Source: Flavobacteriales bacterium
GTDB lineage: Bacteria; Bacteroidota; Bacteroidia; Flavobacteriales_F; PHOS-HE28
DNA length: 64,000 nucleotides
Assembly (NCBI GenBank): GCA_026129465.1
Contig: JAHCIA010000001.1
Span: 1,807,964-1,871,963 of the forward strand
Direction: 5' to 3'
Positions 24,534 to 34,050 of the stretch are shown piece after piece (positions within the stretch are counted from its first letter, which is position 1; every line of letters begins with the position of its first letter). The notes under the pieces are model-generated. The model did not search any database and had not been told where the DNA came from. It was given only the letters and a program-made list of their open reading frames with translations. Position numbers and translations under genes: made by a program.

Positions 24534-27500
24534 TCAGCGCAGGATCACGAGCTTCTCGAACTTCTCGGCACGCTCGCCTTCCGGGGTGACGACGCCCACC
24601 CGGTACACATAGACGCCCCGGCCCAGCTTGTCGCCGAAGTCGTCCCGGCCGTCCCAAGGCAGACCTTCGATGCGGTAGCCCTCGCAGGCCAGTTGGCGGC
24701 TGATGGTCTTCACCAGCCTGCCCGCCACGGTGAAGACCTGTACCTGCACCTGCAAGGTGGTGCAGGGCCGGTTGTGCTCGAAGAAGAACTCCGTGTAGGT
24801 GGTGAAGGGGTTCGGATAGTTGAGCACATGGGCCAGGGCCAATTCCGCGGAGGGCGCCACAACGAACTCCGTGGTGGCCTCGCTGCTGTTGTTGAACACG
24901 TCCCAGGCCTTCAGGTGCAGGGTGTGGGGACCATCAGCAAGGTCCTTGAAGCGATACCGCACCGTACCGCTCTTGTAGGTGTCCAGGTCGGCCTCATAGA
25001 GGTCGTTGAGCACGATGGCCTGCTCGCTGTTCTCGTTGAGGGTGGCCAGCAGGTCGTGGCCAATGCTGCTGCCCACCGTGTTGATGCCATTGTCATCGAA
25101 GAGCTTGGCGAAAAGCAAAGGACTCTCATCGGTCATGCCCCCGCGCACGAAACGGTCATCATTCATGTACAGGTCGATGCGTGGCCCTTCCGCATCCTCG
25201 GCCACGTCGCTGGCGGTGCCTCCCACGATGGGGTCGTTGTCGTACCCGCAGGCGTTCTGGTCCCAGCTTTCGGCATAGCAGCTGACACGCCCGGTGCCGA
25301 AAGCGTAGTTGATGTCCTTGGGTACCACGAAGGTGAAGTTGAACTCGCCATTGGTCACGGAGGCCTTGCCCCGGTAGATGATGTTCTTGCGGATCTTGAA
25401 ATCATAGGGCTGACCGCCATCGTTCGCCAGGGTGGCCTGTTGCAGTTCCTTGTCGTACACGGTGGGGATCACCAGACCGTTGAAGCCTGCCAGCGGTTGT
25501 CCGCCGCCATCGTCGATGAAGCCCCGGATGCGCACCGTGCTCAAGGCTTTCAGCGTATCCAAGGTGTTCCCCATCGTATCGGTAATGGCGGTGATACGAG
25601 CGTCCAGCCGGGGCATGGCCAGGCGCTGGCTGGGGTCGCCCAAGAGGGAGAAGTTGCGGTGGTTCACGCTGTTGGGGCTGGCCGTGGAGATGGCGCGCTT
25701 GGTCTCGCGGTAAATGTCGCCCAGCATCTGGGGCCTTCCATCCGGGCCGACCTTGTTGAACACATGGTCGTAGAATTTCTGGCCCAAGGCGAAATTCTCC
25801 CCAGCGAAGGCCAGGCGCGTGGTGCTCATCAGGCCGATGCCCCCACCGCCGGGGTTGAGCAGTACATACTCGCCAGCACTGGTGCGCCCCGGATCATCCC
25901 AACGGGAGAACTCACAGGTGGCGGTCATGAACAGGGGCAGCCGGTCGCGGTTTGTCCAACCCAGTATGGTGCTGATGTCCAGGATCCGTTCGTGCGCCCA
26001 ACCCACCTCACCACCGTGGCCGATGTAATTCACCAGCAGCACGCCTTTCTGCACCTTCTCGCGGATGTCCGTATTGGCCTGGGGGTAGCGCTGGCCGCCG
26101 GGGGTGCTGATCTGCTGGTAGGCGTCCAGCAGGATCTTGTCCACATTGAAGCAGGGGTGCTCGGTTTCCACCCGGGTGGCGAGGATGTTGCTCTGCGACA
26201 TGTGTATCCAGCCTTCGAAGGAATCGCCGGTCTGGTCGTCGCTGACGAAGAGCACCTGGGAGCGCCAGTCGGCCATGCCACCATCGCCGGTGGTGGAGCA
26301 GACGTCGCCGGTGGCGCTCAGCATCAGCAGGCGGTCATGGTCCAGGATCTTGTCCACCACCTCGCGTGCCTGCTGGGCGGTATGCACGGGCAGCCGACCG
26401 ATGCCGATATCCACCAGGTCGCCGGAGAACTCCCCCTCATTGGCATCCAGCAGGCCGAAATAGTCGTCCGAGGTGTAAGTCTGTGTGGGCAGTGTGGAGT
26501 TCTCGGTCTGGTAGCTGGGAACGAAATTCTGGTTGCTCTCGGCCAGTGAGATGTTGTTGTATGAGCCATCACCGAAGAGCAGCAGGTAGCGCGGCATCAA
26601 CTCCTCGTCCGTGCCGGCGCGATCGTAAAGCATCCGCATGTAGCGCTTGATCGCCGTGGCGTCGCGGGCGCCCGAACTGAATTCGTTGAAGACCTGTTGC
26701 GGGGTCGCGATGCGCACATTGAACCCGTCGTCCACCCGGCGCTGGGCCAGGCGCTGCGCCTGCGCCATGAAGATGGGCGGGCACACGATGACCAGGTCGG
26801 TGGGCAGTGCTGTGGCGTGCAGGTCCTGGTTGGTTACGGCACCACGCCCCACCGGCGTGAGATAGCCCGCATCACGGAAGGCGATGAACTCACGAAGCGT
26901 GTCGGTGTGAAGCCTGAAGATGGCATTCTGGCCTTCGAGGATGAAGGGCAGGGTACGTACGTTCACCGGGTCGCCGATCTCCCAGATGCGATGCACCGCC
27001 TGCGCCTGCTGCACCACGAACTCAGCGATCTCCCCGGTTCCCACCGACGCCAGGTCGCGGAACGCGAGTTGGTCGCCGATCATGCGCAGCTCCCTCCGGC
27101 AATTCAAGGACAGGAAGTTCAACCAGGCCACCGAGGTGATCGGATTGAACTTGTTGAAGGTCATCGACACGGGCACTGTGCCGCCCGATGGCGACAAGGT
27201 CATCAACTGATTGAAGGGACGCGCGAAAAGTGACGTGTATTGTTCCGGCACGCCCTGCACGTTGAAGGTGTTGTTGAGGGCACCACCGGAGGTAATGGTG
27301 AATGAACTGATGTTCTGCTGCCCGATCGTGCGTGCCGCCCCATTGACGATGAGCGTGGCCTCCGCGCCCGGCTCCAGGAAAGGGGTCTCGAAACTGAAAT
27401 TGTAGGTGGTGACCACGTCGAAATGCTCACCGAAGAAGGTGCGGCCGGACTTGAGCAGATTCACCAGGTCGCGTTCAATGAACTGCCGGTCATCAAAGTT

Positions 27501-28478
27501 GGTCACCGTGCGTGTGGGCGCTTCATTGGCGAGTGGTACCGTGGTGATGCGCTTGGGCGGGTCGATACCAATGCCGATGAAGTAGCTGGCCGAATCGCTG
27601 TAGACGTTCTTGGTGTGCTCGAAGCGGCCGTTCTTCAGGTCCCATCGATTCGGTCCCGAGGCATAGAACAGGATATGGTCTCCAGGACCGAATACCCCAT
27701 CACCACCGTCCACCACCTCGATCGCGTTCAGCAGCAGGTCCGTTGGCCGATCCACGTTGTTCTGGAAAGGCAGCATGCCGAAGTGGTTGCCATAGACGTT
27801 GATCTGGTCCGATGCCAGGCCGTTCACATTCAGCCCCAGGCTGTTCAGGAATTCATAGGTGAGCCGGTACACCCCGTCACGATGCACAGTGAAGCGATAC
27901 CAGTCCCCTGCGGCCAGCCTGGAGGTCTCGGGGTAGGCCTTCGCCACGCCGTCCTTTGCCATGCCCACCTGCTCCACGATGTCCAGCCGGAAGGAGACCA
28001 ACTTCTCCAAGCGGCCTGTGGCCGGGTCGCGCCGGAACGGCAGGATGCTGACCATGGCTTGGGGGCGCTTGCGGTACCAACCCAAGTGGGTGAGCACCTC
28101 GGGGGCGCTGCCGATGGTGTCGAGCGTGGGCCATTGGCCGCGTTCGGCCATGGTGAGTTGCGCATACTGGGCGTTGCTCAGGTGGGCGGTAAAGCCCGTG
28201 GCACCCATGCGCAAGGGCAGGGTCTCCTGATGGAAGGGCAATTCGCCACGCGCACGGTCGATGAAGGCGCCTTGGAAAGTAGAAGGTTGGACAAGCTCCC
28301 CTTGGGGCGTGCGTTGTTGGTCCATCGGTGCGGCCTGCCCTCTGACCTGCGGGGTGGCTTCCACAAGCATGGATGTCCATTGGAGCACGCGATCCACACC
28401 CACCTGGCCCATGGTGGGAATGTGGATCAGAAGAACGACGAGGAGAACGGCAGCGACGAGGTACCGAGGGCGCGTCAT
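24534..28478 (-). CDS. porU: type IX secretion sortase PorU
   Basis: 1314 residues. MTRPRYLVAAVLLVVLLIHI is the signal peptide; the open frame runs upstream but this start is natural. The gingipain-type (C25) peptidase domain holds the catalytic pair: His821 in NYIGHGGEVGWAHER and Cys855 in MTATCEFSRWDDPG, 34 residues apart as in characterised PorU. Beta-rich regions surround it. The last 90 residues (LNYPNPFTTYTEFFFEHN to YVYRVGV) form a T9SS C-terminal-like immunoglobulin domain. PorU cuts the C-terminal signal from cargo at the cell surface and joins the cargo to lipopolysaccharide or releases it. Its partner porV lies directly downstream. Confidence 0.94.
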   Translation of the reverse strand: MTRPRYLVAAVLLVVLLIHIPTMGQVGVDRVLQWTSMLVEATPQVRGQAAPMDQQRTPQGELVQPSTFQGAFIDRARGELPFHQETLPLRMGATGFTAHLSNAQYAQLTMAERGQWPTLDTIGSAPEVLTHLGWYRKRPQAMVSILPFRRDPATGRLEKLVSFRLDIVEQVGMAKDGVAKAYPETSRLAAGDWYRFTVHRDGVYRLTYEFLNSLGLNVNGLASDQINVYGNHFGMLPFQNNVDRPTDLLLNAIEVVDGGDGVFGPGDHILFYASGPNRWDLKNGRFEHTKNVYSDSASYFIGIGIDPPKRITTVPLANEAPTRTVTNFDDRQFIERDLVNLLKSGRTFFGEHFDVVTTYNFSFETPFLEPGAEATLIVNGAARTIGQQNISSFTITSGGALNNTFNVQGVPEQYTSLFARPFNQLMTLSPSGGTVPVSMTFNKFNPITSVAWLNFLSLNCRRELRMIGDQLAFRDLASVGTGEIAEFVVQQAQAVHRIWEIGDPVNVRTLPFILEGQNAIFRLHTDTLREFIAFRDAGYLTPVGRGAVTNQDLHATALPTDLVIVCPPIFMAQAQRLAQRRVDDGFNVRIATPQQVFNEFSSGARDATAIKRYMRMLYDRAGTDEELMPRYLLLFGDGSYNNISLAESNQNFVPSYQTENSTLPTQTYTSDDYFGLLDANEGEFSGDLVDIGIGRLPVHTAQQAREVVDKILDHDRLLMLSATGDVCSTTGDGGMADWRSQVLFVSDDQTGDSFEGWIHMSQSNILATRVETEHPCFNVDKILLDAYQQISTPGGQRYPQANTDIREKVQKGVLLVNYIGHGGEVGWAHERILDISTILGWTNRDRLPLFMTATCEFSRWDDPGRTSAGEYVLLNPGGGGIGLMSTTRLAFAGENFALGQKFYDHVFNKVGPDGRPQMLGDIYRETKRAISTASPNSVNHRNFSLLGDPSQRLAMPRLDARITAITDTMGNTLDTLKALSTVRIRGFIDDGGGQPLAGFNGLVIPTVYDKELQQATLANDGGQPYDFKIRKNIIYRGKASVTNGEFNFTFVVPKDINYAFGTGRVSCYAESWDQNACGYDNDPIVGGTASDVAEDAEGPRIDLYMNDDRFVRGGMTDESPLLFAKLFDDNGINTVGSSIGHDLLATLNENSEQAIVLNDLYEADLDTYKSGTVRYRFKDLADGPHTLHLKAWDVFNNSSEATTEFVVAPSAELALAHVLNYPNPFTTYTEFFFEHNRPCTTLQVQVQVFTVAGRLVKTISRQLACEGYRIEGLPWDGRDDFGDKLGRGVYVYRVGVVTPEGERAEKFEKLVILR

Positions 28479-28658
28479 GAACAGGGATGAACAGGTTATC
28501 AACAGTTCGGGCCAAAGTACTACCTTCGGCCCTTGCGTAATTGGAACACCCGACGAACGGTCTTGGATCGCCCTTATTGCCAAGACCTTCGGGGCAACCG
28601 TTATGCAGGGGGATCCGTATACTTGGCGCTGGCTCCATAGCCTAGATCGATCGAGAGC

Positions 28659-29636
28659 ATGATGGAATGGACCATTCGGCGTGCGGCCATGGGCCTTGCA
28701 CTGGGGGTGATCGTTGGCCTGCACGCGGGTGCTCAGGATCCGCAGTTCACGCAGTTCTACGCCAATCCCTTGTACCTGAATCCCGCGTTCGCGGGCACCG
28801 CCCGTTGCCCGCGGGTGGTGATGAACTACCGCAACCAATGGCCGGCGCTCACGGGGACCTTCGTCACCACCAGCGCCAGCTACGACCAGCATGTGGATGG
28901 CATGATGGGCGGCCTTGGTCTGTTGGTCACCCACGACCAGGCCGGCAAGGGCACCCTCAACACCACCACGGTCAGTGGCATCTACTCCTACCAGCAGGCC
29001 ATTTCGCGCAAGTTCTCCATGAAGGTGGGCTTCCAGGCCACCTACTTCCAGAAATCGCTCGACTGGAGCAAGCTCACCTTCGGCGACCAGATCGACCCGC
29101 GCCGGGGCTTCATCTACAACACCAATGACGTGCCCCGTGGCGGCTCCATCGGCAATGCGGACTTCAGCGCCGGGGTGCTGGGATACAGCGATGTGTTCTT
29201 CGTGGGCTTCGCCGCGCACCATCTCACCGAACCCAACGAATCGTTGATCGTGGGCACCAGCAAACTGCCCATGAAACTCACCGGCCACGCCGGCGCCGCT
29301 ATCCCGGTGGGCATGCGCGGGAAGTATGGTGATGCCCGCACCCGCATCTCCCCGAACATACTTTATCAGCAGCAGGCGGCGTTTCGCCAGTTGAACCTGG
29401 GCCTCTACGTGGACCATGGTCCGATCACGGCGGGGGTCTGGTACCGGACCCGCGATGCCTTCATCGCCTTGATCGGCTTCCAAACCGAGAAGTTCAAGTT
29501 CGGCTACAGCTATGATGTGACCACTTCGCGCCTGACCACGGCCACCGCAGGTAGCCATGAGATCAGCGTGCAACTGCTCTTCAACTGCAAACCCAAGTCG
29601 AGAAGGTTCCGGGTCGTAGCCTGCCCCACCTTCTGA
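28659..29636 (+). CDS. PorP/SprF-family type IX secretion membrane protein
   Basis: 325 residues. A signal peptide ends in LHAGAQ (about residue 25), directly followed by DPQFTQFYANPLYLNPAFAG, the diagnostic start of PorP/SprF proteins. The remainder is an amphipathic barrel with a C-terminal strand (HEISVQLLFNC) and a short tail. Some family members (PorP, SprF) bring particular cargo or adhesins to the cell surface; which one this corresponds to cannot be decided, as Bacteroidetes carry many copies. GldJ follows after 32 bases. ATGs at 28659 and 28662 are both possible. Confidence 0.9.
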   Translation: MMEWTIRRAAMGLALGVIVGLHAGAQDPQFTQFYANPLYLNPAFAGTARCPRVVMNYRNQWPALTGTFVTTSASYDQHVDGMMGGLGLLVTHDQAGKGTLNTTTVSGIYSYQQAISRKFSMKVGFQATYFQKSLDWSKLTFGDQIDPRRGFIYNTNDVPRGGSIGNADFSAGVLGYSDVFFVGFAAHHLTEPNESLIVGTSKLPMKLTGHAGAAIPVGMRGKYGDARTRISPNILYQQQAAFRQLNLGLYVDHGPITAGVWYRTRDAFIALIGFQTEKFKFGYSYDVTTSRLTTATAGSHEISVQLLFNCKPKSRRFRVVACPTF

Positions 29637-29668
29637 ACCAGTCCAAGCCACGAATCCCTGAAAGGACC

Positions 29669-31423
29669 ATGAGCCTCGCAAGGAATATCGCCATCATCAC
29701 CGCCTGCGGCGCGCTGCTCAGCGCCTGCCAGTTCGAGAAAAGCGGTGCCACCGGGTGGAACTACAACGACTCCAAGAACGGCGGCTTCGAGAAGGTCGGA
29801 TTCGAGGAGCAGGAGAATGGCCCCGGCCTCGTGCTGATCGAGGGCGGCCAGTTCACCATGGGCCGTGTCACCGACGATCTGCGGCACGAGTGGGACAACG
29901 TGCCACGCACCGTCACGGTGTCCTCTTATTACATGGATGAAGTGGAGGTGACCAACTTCTTCTGGCTCGAGTATCTCTATTGGCTCGAGCGCGTCTTCGC
30001 GGCCGACTACCCGGAGATCCACAAAAAGGCCCTGCCCGACACCCTGGTCTGGCGCAGCAAGCTGGCCTTCAACGAACCCTACGTGGAATACTACCTGCGC
30101 CACCCGGCCTACCGCGACTACCCCGTGGTGGGCGTGAACTGGCTGCAGGCGAACGACTACTGCGCCTGGCGCACAGACCGCGTGAACGAGATCATCCTCA
30201 TCCGCGAGGGGCTGTTCGAGCACTACCCCAACCAGATCAACGAGGACCACTTTACCACGGACTCCTATCTGGCCGGACAGTACGAGAGTGGCAAGAAGGT
30301 GGACGGTGTGACGGACTTCAACCCCAACCGTGACACGCGCAACATCAAGATGGAGGACGGCGTGCTGCTCCCCCGTTACCGCCTTCCCACCGAGGCCGAG
30401 TGGGAATACGCCGCGTACGGTCTGGTGGGCAATACGGTGGACGAGCGCATCATCGAGCGGCGCATCTACCCTTGGAACGGCCATTGGGTGCGTTACGACA
30501 GCCGCAAGAAAGGCGGCGCCTTCTTCGGCGATTTCCGCGGCAATTTCATGCGCGGCCGTGGCGATTACATGGGCGTGGCGGGCAGCCTGAACGACAATGC
30601 CGACGTGACGGCACCCGTCTACTCCTACTGGCCCAATGATTACGGCCTCTACAACATGGCCGGCAACGTGAGCGAATGGGTGATGGACGTGTACCGCCAC
30701 CTGAGCCCGGAGGACAAGGACGACTTCCGCCCCTTCCGAGGCAACGTGTTCAAGACCAAGGTGCTCAACAGTGACGGCGTGGTGCAGGACAAGCACGACC
30801 TGGTGAACTACGACGTGGACGGCATCAAGTATTACCTCACCGAGTTCCAGACGCTGATGCAGGGCCGCGCCACGGATGAGGAGGCCCAACTCATCGACGA
30901 CCTGCTGGAGCAGGCGGAACAGGCCATCGACTTCAAGAACACCCGCAAGCACGACGCCGCCATGCAGCGCGTGCAGGACATGGTGGACAACATCAAGAGC
31001 AAGGACCTGGACATCTGCCCGAAGCTTCTGAGCGGCATCAGCGACTACCAGTCCGACCAGCCGGGTGACGTGCGCTGGCGGAACGTTTCGGTGGAGGAGA
31101 ACATCGACCGCCGCAACTACCGGAATTCAGACAACATCAACTTCCGCGACGGCGACGTGGAGAGCAGCATCTATTTCGACCAGGCCGATTTCGAGGGCAA
31201 TCCGATGTACGACTGGGGCAAGACCTCCTTGCTCAACGACCGCAGCCGCGTGTACAAGGGCGCCTCCTGGGCAGACCGCATCTACTGGGCCAACCCCGGC
31301 ACACGCCGCCACCTGGACGAGCGCCAAAGCACGGCCACCATCGGTTTCCGTTGCGCCATGACCCGCGTGGGCAGCCCACGGGGACTCAACGACTCCAAGC
31401 GTCGCGACAAGCTCAAGCGCTGA
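29669..31423 (+). CDS. gldJ: gliding motility lipoprotein GldJ
   Basis: 584 residues. Lipoprotein signal with lipobox LLSAC (Cys20). The body has the formylglycine-generating-enzyme (SUMF1) fold: GPGLVLIEGGQFTMGRVTDD, DEVEVTNFFWLEYLYWL, VGVNWLQANDYCAWRT, LPTEAEWEYAAYG, NMAGNVSEWVMDVY and, near the end, KGASWADRIYWANPGTRRHL. Long inserts and the absence of the enzyme's redox cysteines fit GldJ rather than an active FGE. GldJ works with GldK and GldN in the ring of the type IX system and gliding motor. The next gene is murF, an order shared with Flavobacterium as far as I recall. Confidence 0.93.
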   Translation: MSLARNIAIITACGALLSACQFEKSGATGWNYNDSKNGGFEKVGFEEQENGPGLVLIEGGQFTMGRVTDDLRHEWDNVPRTVTVSSYYMDEVEVTNFFWLEYLYWLERVFAADYPEIHKKALPDTLVWRSKLAFNEPYVEYYLRHPAYRDYPVVGVNWLQANDYCAWRTDRVNEIILIREGLFEHYPNQINEDHFTTDSYLAGQYESGKKVDGVTDFNPNRDTRNIKMEDGVLLPRYRLPTEAEWEYAAYGLVGNTVDERIIERRIYPWNGHWVRYDSRKKGGAFFGDFRGNFMRGRGDYMGVAGSLNDNADVTAPVYSYWPNDYGLYNMAGNVSEWVMDVYRHLSPEDKDDFRPFRGNVFKTKVLNSDGVVQDKHDLVNYDVDGIKYYLTEFQTLMQGRATDEEAQLIDDLLEQAEQAIDFKNTRKHDAAMQRVQDMVDNIKSKDLDICPKLLSGISDYQSDQPGDVRWRNVSVEENIDRRNYRNSDNINFRDGDVESSIYFDQADFEGNPMYDWGKTSLLNDRSRVYKGASWADRIYWANPGTRRHLDERQSTATIGFRCAMTRVGSPRGLNDSKRRDKLKR

Positions 31424-31448
31424 GCACGCACCGCGATCTACTTTCGAG

Positions 31449-31475
31449 CCCCCGGCCCATCCGCCGGGGGTTCTT
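31449..31475 (+). terminator. intrinsic terminator between gldJ and murF
   Basis: Stem CCCCCGGC (31449-31456), six-base loop, GCCGGGGG (31463-31470), then TTCTT. A perfect 8-bp GC stem with a short T-rich tail. It ends only six bases before the murF ATG. Confidence 0.65.
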
Positions 31476-31481
31476 GCATGG

Positions 31482-32768
31482 ATGACCACCATTGAACAGA
31501 TCCACAAGGCCTTCCTCGGCTCCAGTGGAGCCTGCACGGATACGCGGGACATCGCGGAGGGCGTTCTCTTCTTCGCCCTGAAGGGGCAGCGATTCGATGC
31601 CAACGCATTCGCGGCGGAAGCGCTCGGCAAGGGAGCCCGCCAGGTGGTGGTGGACGACCCGCAGGTGGTGCGCGATGAGCGGTACCTGCTGGTGCCCAAC
31701 GTGCTCGTGGCACTGCAGGAACTCGGACGTCATCATCGCCGCACCTTCAACATCCCGGTGATCGGCATTACGGGCAGCAACGGCAAGACCACCACCAAGG
31801 AGCTGCTGCACGCCGTGCTGGCCGTGGACCGACCCACGCTGGCCACCACGGGCAACCTGAACAACCACATCGGGGTGCCGCTCACCCTGTTGGGACTCAC
31901 CGGGGAGCACCGGATCGCCATCATCGAGATGGGCGCCAACAAGCCGGGTGACATCGCCGAATTGGCGGCCATCGCGGAACCGACGCACGCGCTGATCACC
32001 AACATCGGACGCGCGCATCTGGAAGGCTTCGGTGGCCTCGAGGGGGTTGTGCGCACGAAGACCGAACTCTACGCGCACATCAAAGCACATGGTGGCCAGC
32101 TCTTCGTGAATGCGGACGACGGCCTGCTGATGGAGAAGAGCGCCGGTCTGCGCAGGGCCACCTACGGCACCACCCCGAAGGCGGACACCTCCGGCGCACT
32201 GGTCGGCGAAGGTCCCTTCATGGAACTCGTATTCGCAGGCCGCGATGGCCGTGCGTACCATGTGGCCACCCGCCTCATCGGCGACTACAACCTGCCGAAC
32301 GCCTTGGCCGCGGTCGCCATCGGGCAGTACTTCGGTGTGGCCGACGACCGTATCGCCGAAGCCTTGGCGGCCTATGTGCCGGGCAACAACCGGTCGGAGT
32401 TCCGCGATACCGGCCGCAACCAATTGGTGATGGATGCCTACAACGCCAACCCCACCAGCATGGCGGCGGCGCTGAGGAACCTCGCGGCCATGCGCAGCGA
32501 CCGGCCCAAGCTGGCCATCCTGGGCGACATGCTGGAACTGGGCGCGGACAGTGCCCGGGAACATGAAGCCATCGTTGCACTGGTCAAGGACCTCGGCCTT
32601 GCCGCACGCTTCGTGGGACCGGAATTCCAGCTCCGCACCAAGGAACTGTCCTACCCCGATGCCGCATCACTGCTGGGATCCCTGAATAAGGAACCCCTCA
32701 CCGGGCACCTGGTGTTGGTGAAGGGATCGCGGGGGATCAGGCTGGAGGCGGTGGTGGAAGCCCTTTAG
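31482..32768 (+). CDS. murF: UDP-N-acetylmuramoyl-tripeptide--D-alanyl-D-alanine ligase
   Basis: 428 residues. Adds D-Ala-D-Ala to the UDP-MurNAc tripeptide, the last cytoplasmic step before lipid I. The ATP loop GITGSNGKTTTKELL is at about residues 96-110, the carbamylated-Lys region GAVGHLEGFGG type is seen as NIGRAHLEGFGGLEGV, and AYNANPTSMAAAL (about 318-330) is the MurF-specific substrate motif, with GDMLELG following. ATG at 31482 begins just behind the terminator hairpin, so its own promoter or read-through must be used. The TAG stop overlaps the TAA of the converging acyl-CoA dehydrogenase within TTAG. Confidence 0.95.
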   Translation: MTTIEQIHKAFLGSSGACTDTRDIAEGVLFFALKGQRFDANAFAAEALGKGARQVVVDDPQVVRDERYLLVPNVLVALQELGRHHRRTFNIPVIGITGSNGKTTTKELLHAVLAVDRPTLATTGNLNNHIGVPLTLLGLTGEHRIAIIEMGANKPGDIAELAAIAEPTHALITNIGRAHLEGFGGLEGVVRTKTELYAHIKAHGGQLFVNADDGLLMEKSAGLRRATYGTTPKADTSGALVGEGPFMELVFAGRDGRAYHVATRLIGDYNLPNALAAVAIGQYFGVADDRIAEALAAYVPGNNRSEFRDTGRNQLVMDAYNANPTSMAAALRNLAAMRSDRPKLAILGDMLELGADSAREHEAIVALVKDLGLAARFVGPEFQLRTKELSYPDAASLLGSLNKEPLTGHLVLVKGSRGIRLEAVVEAL

Positions 32769-33934
32769 CCCTTCAGCACATTCCTGCTGATCACGATGCG
32801 CTGCACTTCGCTGGTGCCCTCGTAGATCTGGGTGATCTTGGCATCGCGCATCAGGCGCTCCACGTGGTACTCCTTCACATAGCCGTAGCCACCATGCACC
32901 TGCACGGCCTCCACGGTGGTCTTCATGGCCACTTCACTGGCGAAGACCTTGGCCATGGCGCTGGCCTGATCGTAGTTCAGGTGCTGGTCCTTCAGCCAGG
33001 CGGCCTTGAGGCATAAGAGCCGGGCGGCTTCGATCTCGGTGGCCATGTCGGCCAGCTTGAAGGCGATGGCCTGGTGCTCGCTGATCGGCTTGCCGAAGGC
33101 TTTGCGCTCCTTGCTGTAGGCCAGCGCCAGTTCGTAGGCGCCACTGGCGATGCCCAGGGCCTGCGAGGCGATGCCGATGCGACCACCACTCAAGGTCTTC
33201 ATGGCGAAGGTGAAGCCGAAGCCATCCTCCCCGATGCGGTTCTCCTTGGGCACCTTCACATCCTGGAACATCAGGGTGTGTGTGTCGCTGCCGCGGATGC
33301 CGAGTTTGTCCTCCTTGGGACCCACCACGAAACCGGGCATGCCCTTCTCCACGATCAGGCAGTTGATCCCTTTGTGCTTCTTGGCCGCATCCGTCTGGGC
33401 CATCACCAGGTAGGTGCTGGCCGTGCCCCCGTTGGTGATCCAGTTCTTGGTGCCGTTCAGCAGGTAGTGGTCGCCCATGTCGATGGCCGTGGTGCGCTGG
33501 CTGGTGGCATCGCTGCCGGCCTCGGGCTCGCTCAGGCAGAACGCGCCGATCTTCTCCCCCTTGGCCAGGGGCACCAAGTACTTCTGCTTCTGCGCCTCGT
33601 TGCCATAGGTCTCCAGGCCCCAGCACACCAAGCTGTTGTTTACGCTCACCACCACGCTGGCACTGGCGTCCACCTTGCTCAACTCCTCCATCACCAGCAC
33701 ATAGCTGATGGTGTCCATGCCGCCACCGCCGTACTTGGGGTCCACCATCATGCCCAGGAAGCCGAGCTCGCCGAGCTGCTTGATCTCCTCCGCCGGGAAG
33801 CGCTGCTCACGATCGCGCTCGATCACACCCGGCTTCAGCACATTCTGGGCGAAGTCGCGGGCGGCGTCGCGGGCCGCGATCTGTTCCTCGGAGAGTTCGA
33901 AGTTGAGGCCTTGGAGGGTGGCGGTGTCTTGCAT
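32765..33934 (-). CDS. acyl-CoA dehydrogenase
   Basis: 389 residues. FAD enzyme that oxidises acyl-CoA to 2-enoyl-CoA. Seen: FCLSEPEAGSDATSQRTTA (FAD/substrate loop, about 130-148), NGTKNWITNGG, the substrate segment GRIGIASQALGIASGAYELA, and near the C-terminus VQVHGGYGYVKEYHVERLMR (FAD-binding and mobile Arg region) followed by ITQIYEGTSEVQRIVISRNV with the usual catalytic-base region 'YEGTSE'. The short-chain (butyryl-CoA) subgroup is most likely. It is divergent from anmK. The TAA shares bases with the murF TAG. Confidence 0.93.
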   Translation of the reverse strand: MQDTATLQGLNFELSEEQIAARDAARDFAQNVLKPGVIERDREQRFPAEEIKQLGELGFLGMMVDPKYGGGGMDTISYVLVMEELSKVDASASVVVSVNNSLVCWGLETYGNEAQKQKYLVPLAKGEKIGAFCLSEPEAGSDATSQRTTAIDMGDHYLLNGTKNWITNGGTASTYLVMAQTDAAKKHKGINCLIVEKGMPGFVVGPKEDKLGIRGSDTHTLMFQDVKVPKENRIGEDGFGFTFAMKTLSGGRIGIASQALGIASGAYELALAYSKERKAFGKPISEHQAIAFKLADMATEIEAARLLCLKAAWLKDQHLNYDQASAMAKVFASEVAMKTTVEAVQVHGGYGYVKEYHVERLMRDAKITQIYEGTSEVQRIVISRNVLKG

Positions 33935-34050
33935 GGTATGGGTCGCTTGAGGCAGGGATCGCGAAGGTAACGGTCATGGGCCATCGCCGGTTTGTCGGGA
34001 AGTGACCGCAGGGCCGCCGTCCGGTGCGAAGCACGCACCACCTTTGCCGC

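Noticed and set aside
24525..26549. 674-residue plus-strand frame opposite porU
   Set aside because: Fully antisense to the peptidase and C-terminal regions of PorU, no recognisable motif, His/Val/Gly-rich shadow composition.
28512..28519. -7 box for porU on the minus strand (reads GTACTTTG)
   Set aside because: The spacing between TA and TTTG is one base instead of two, so it is not an exact match; too uncertain to list.
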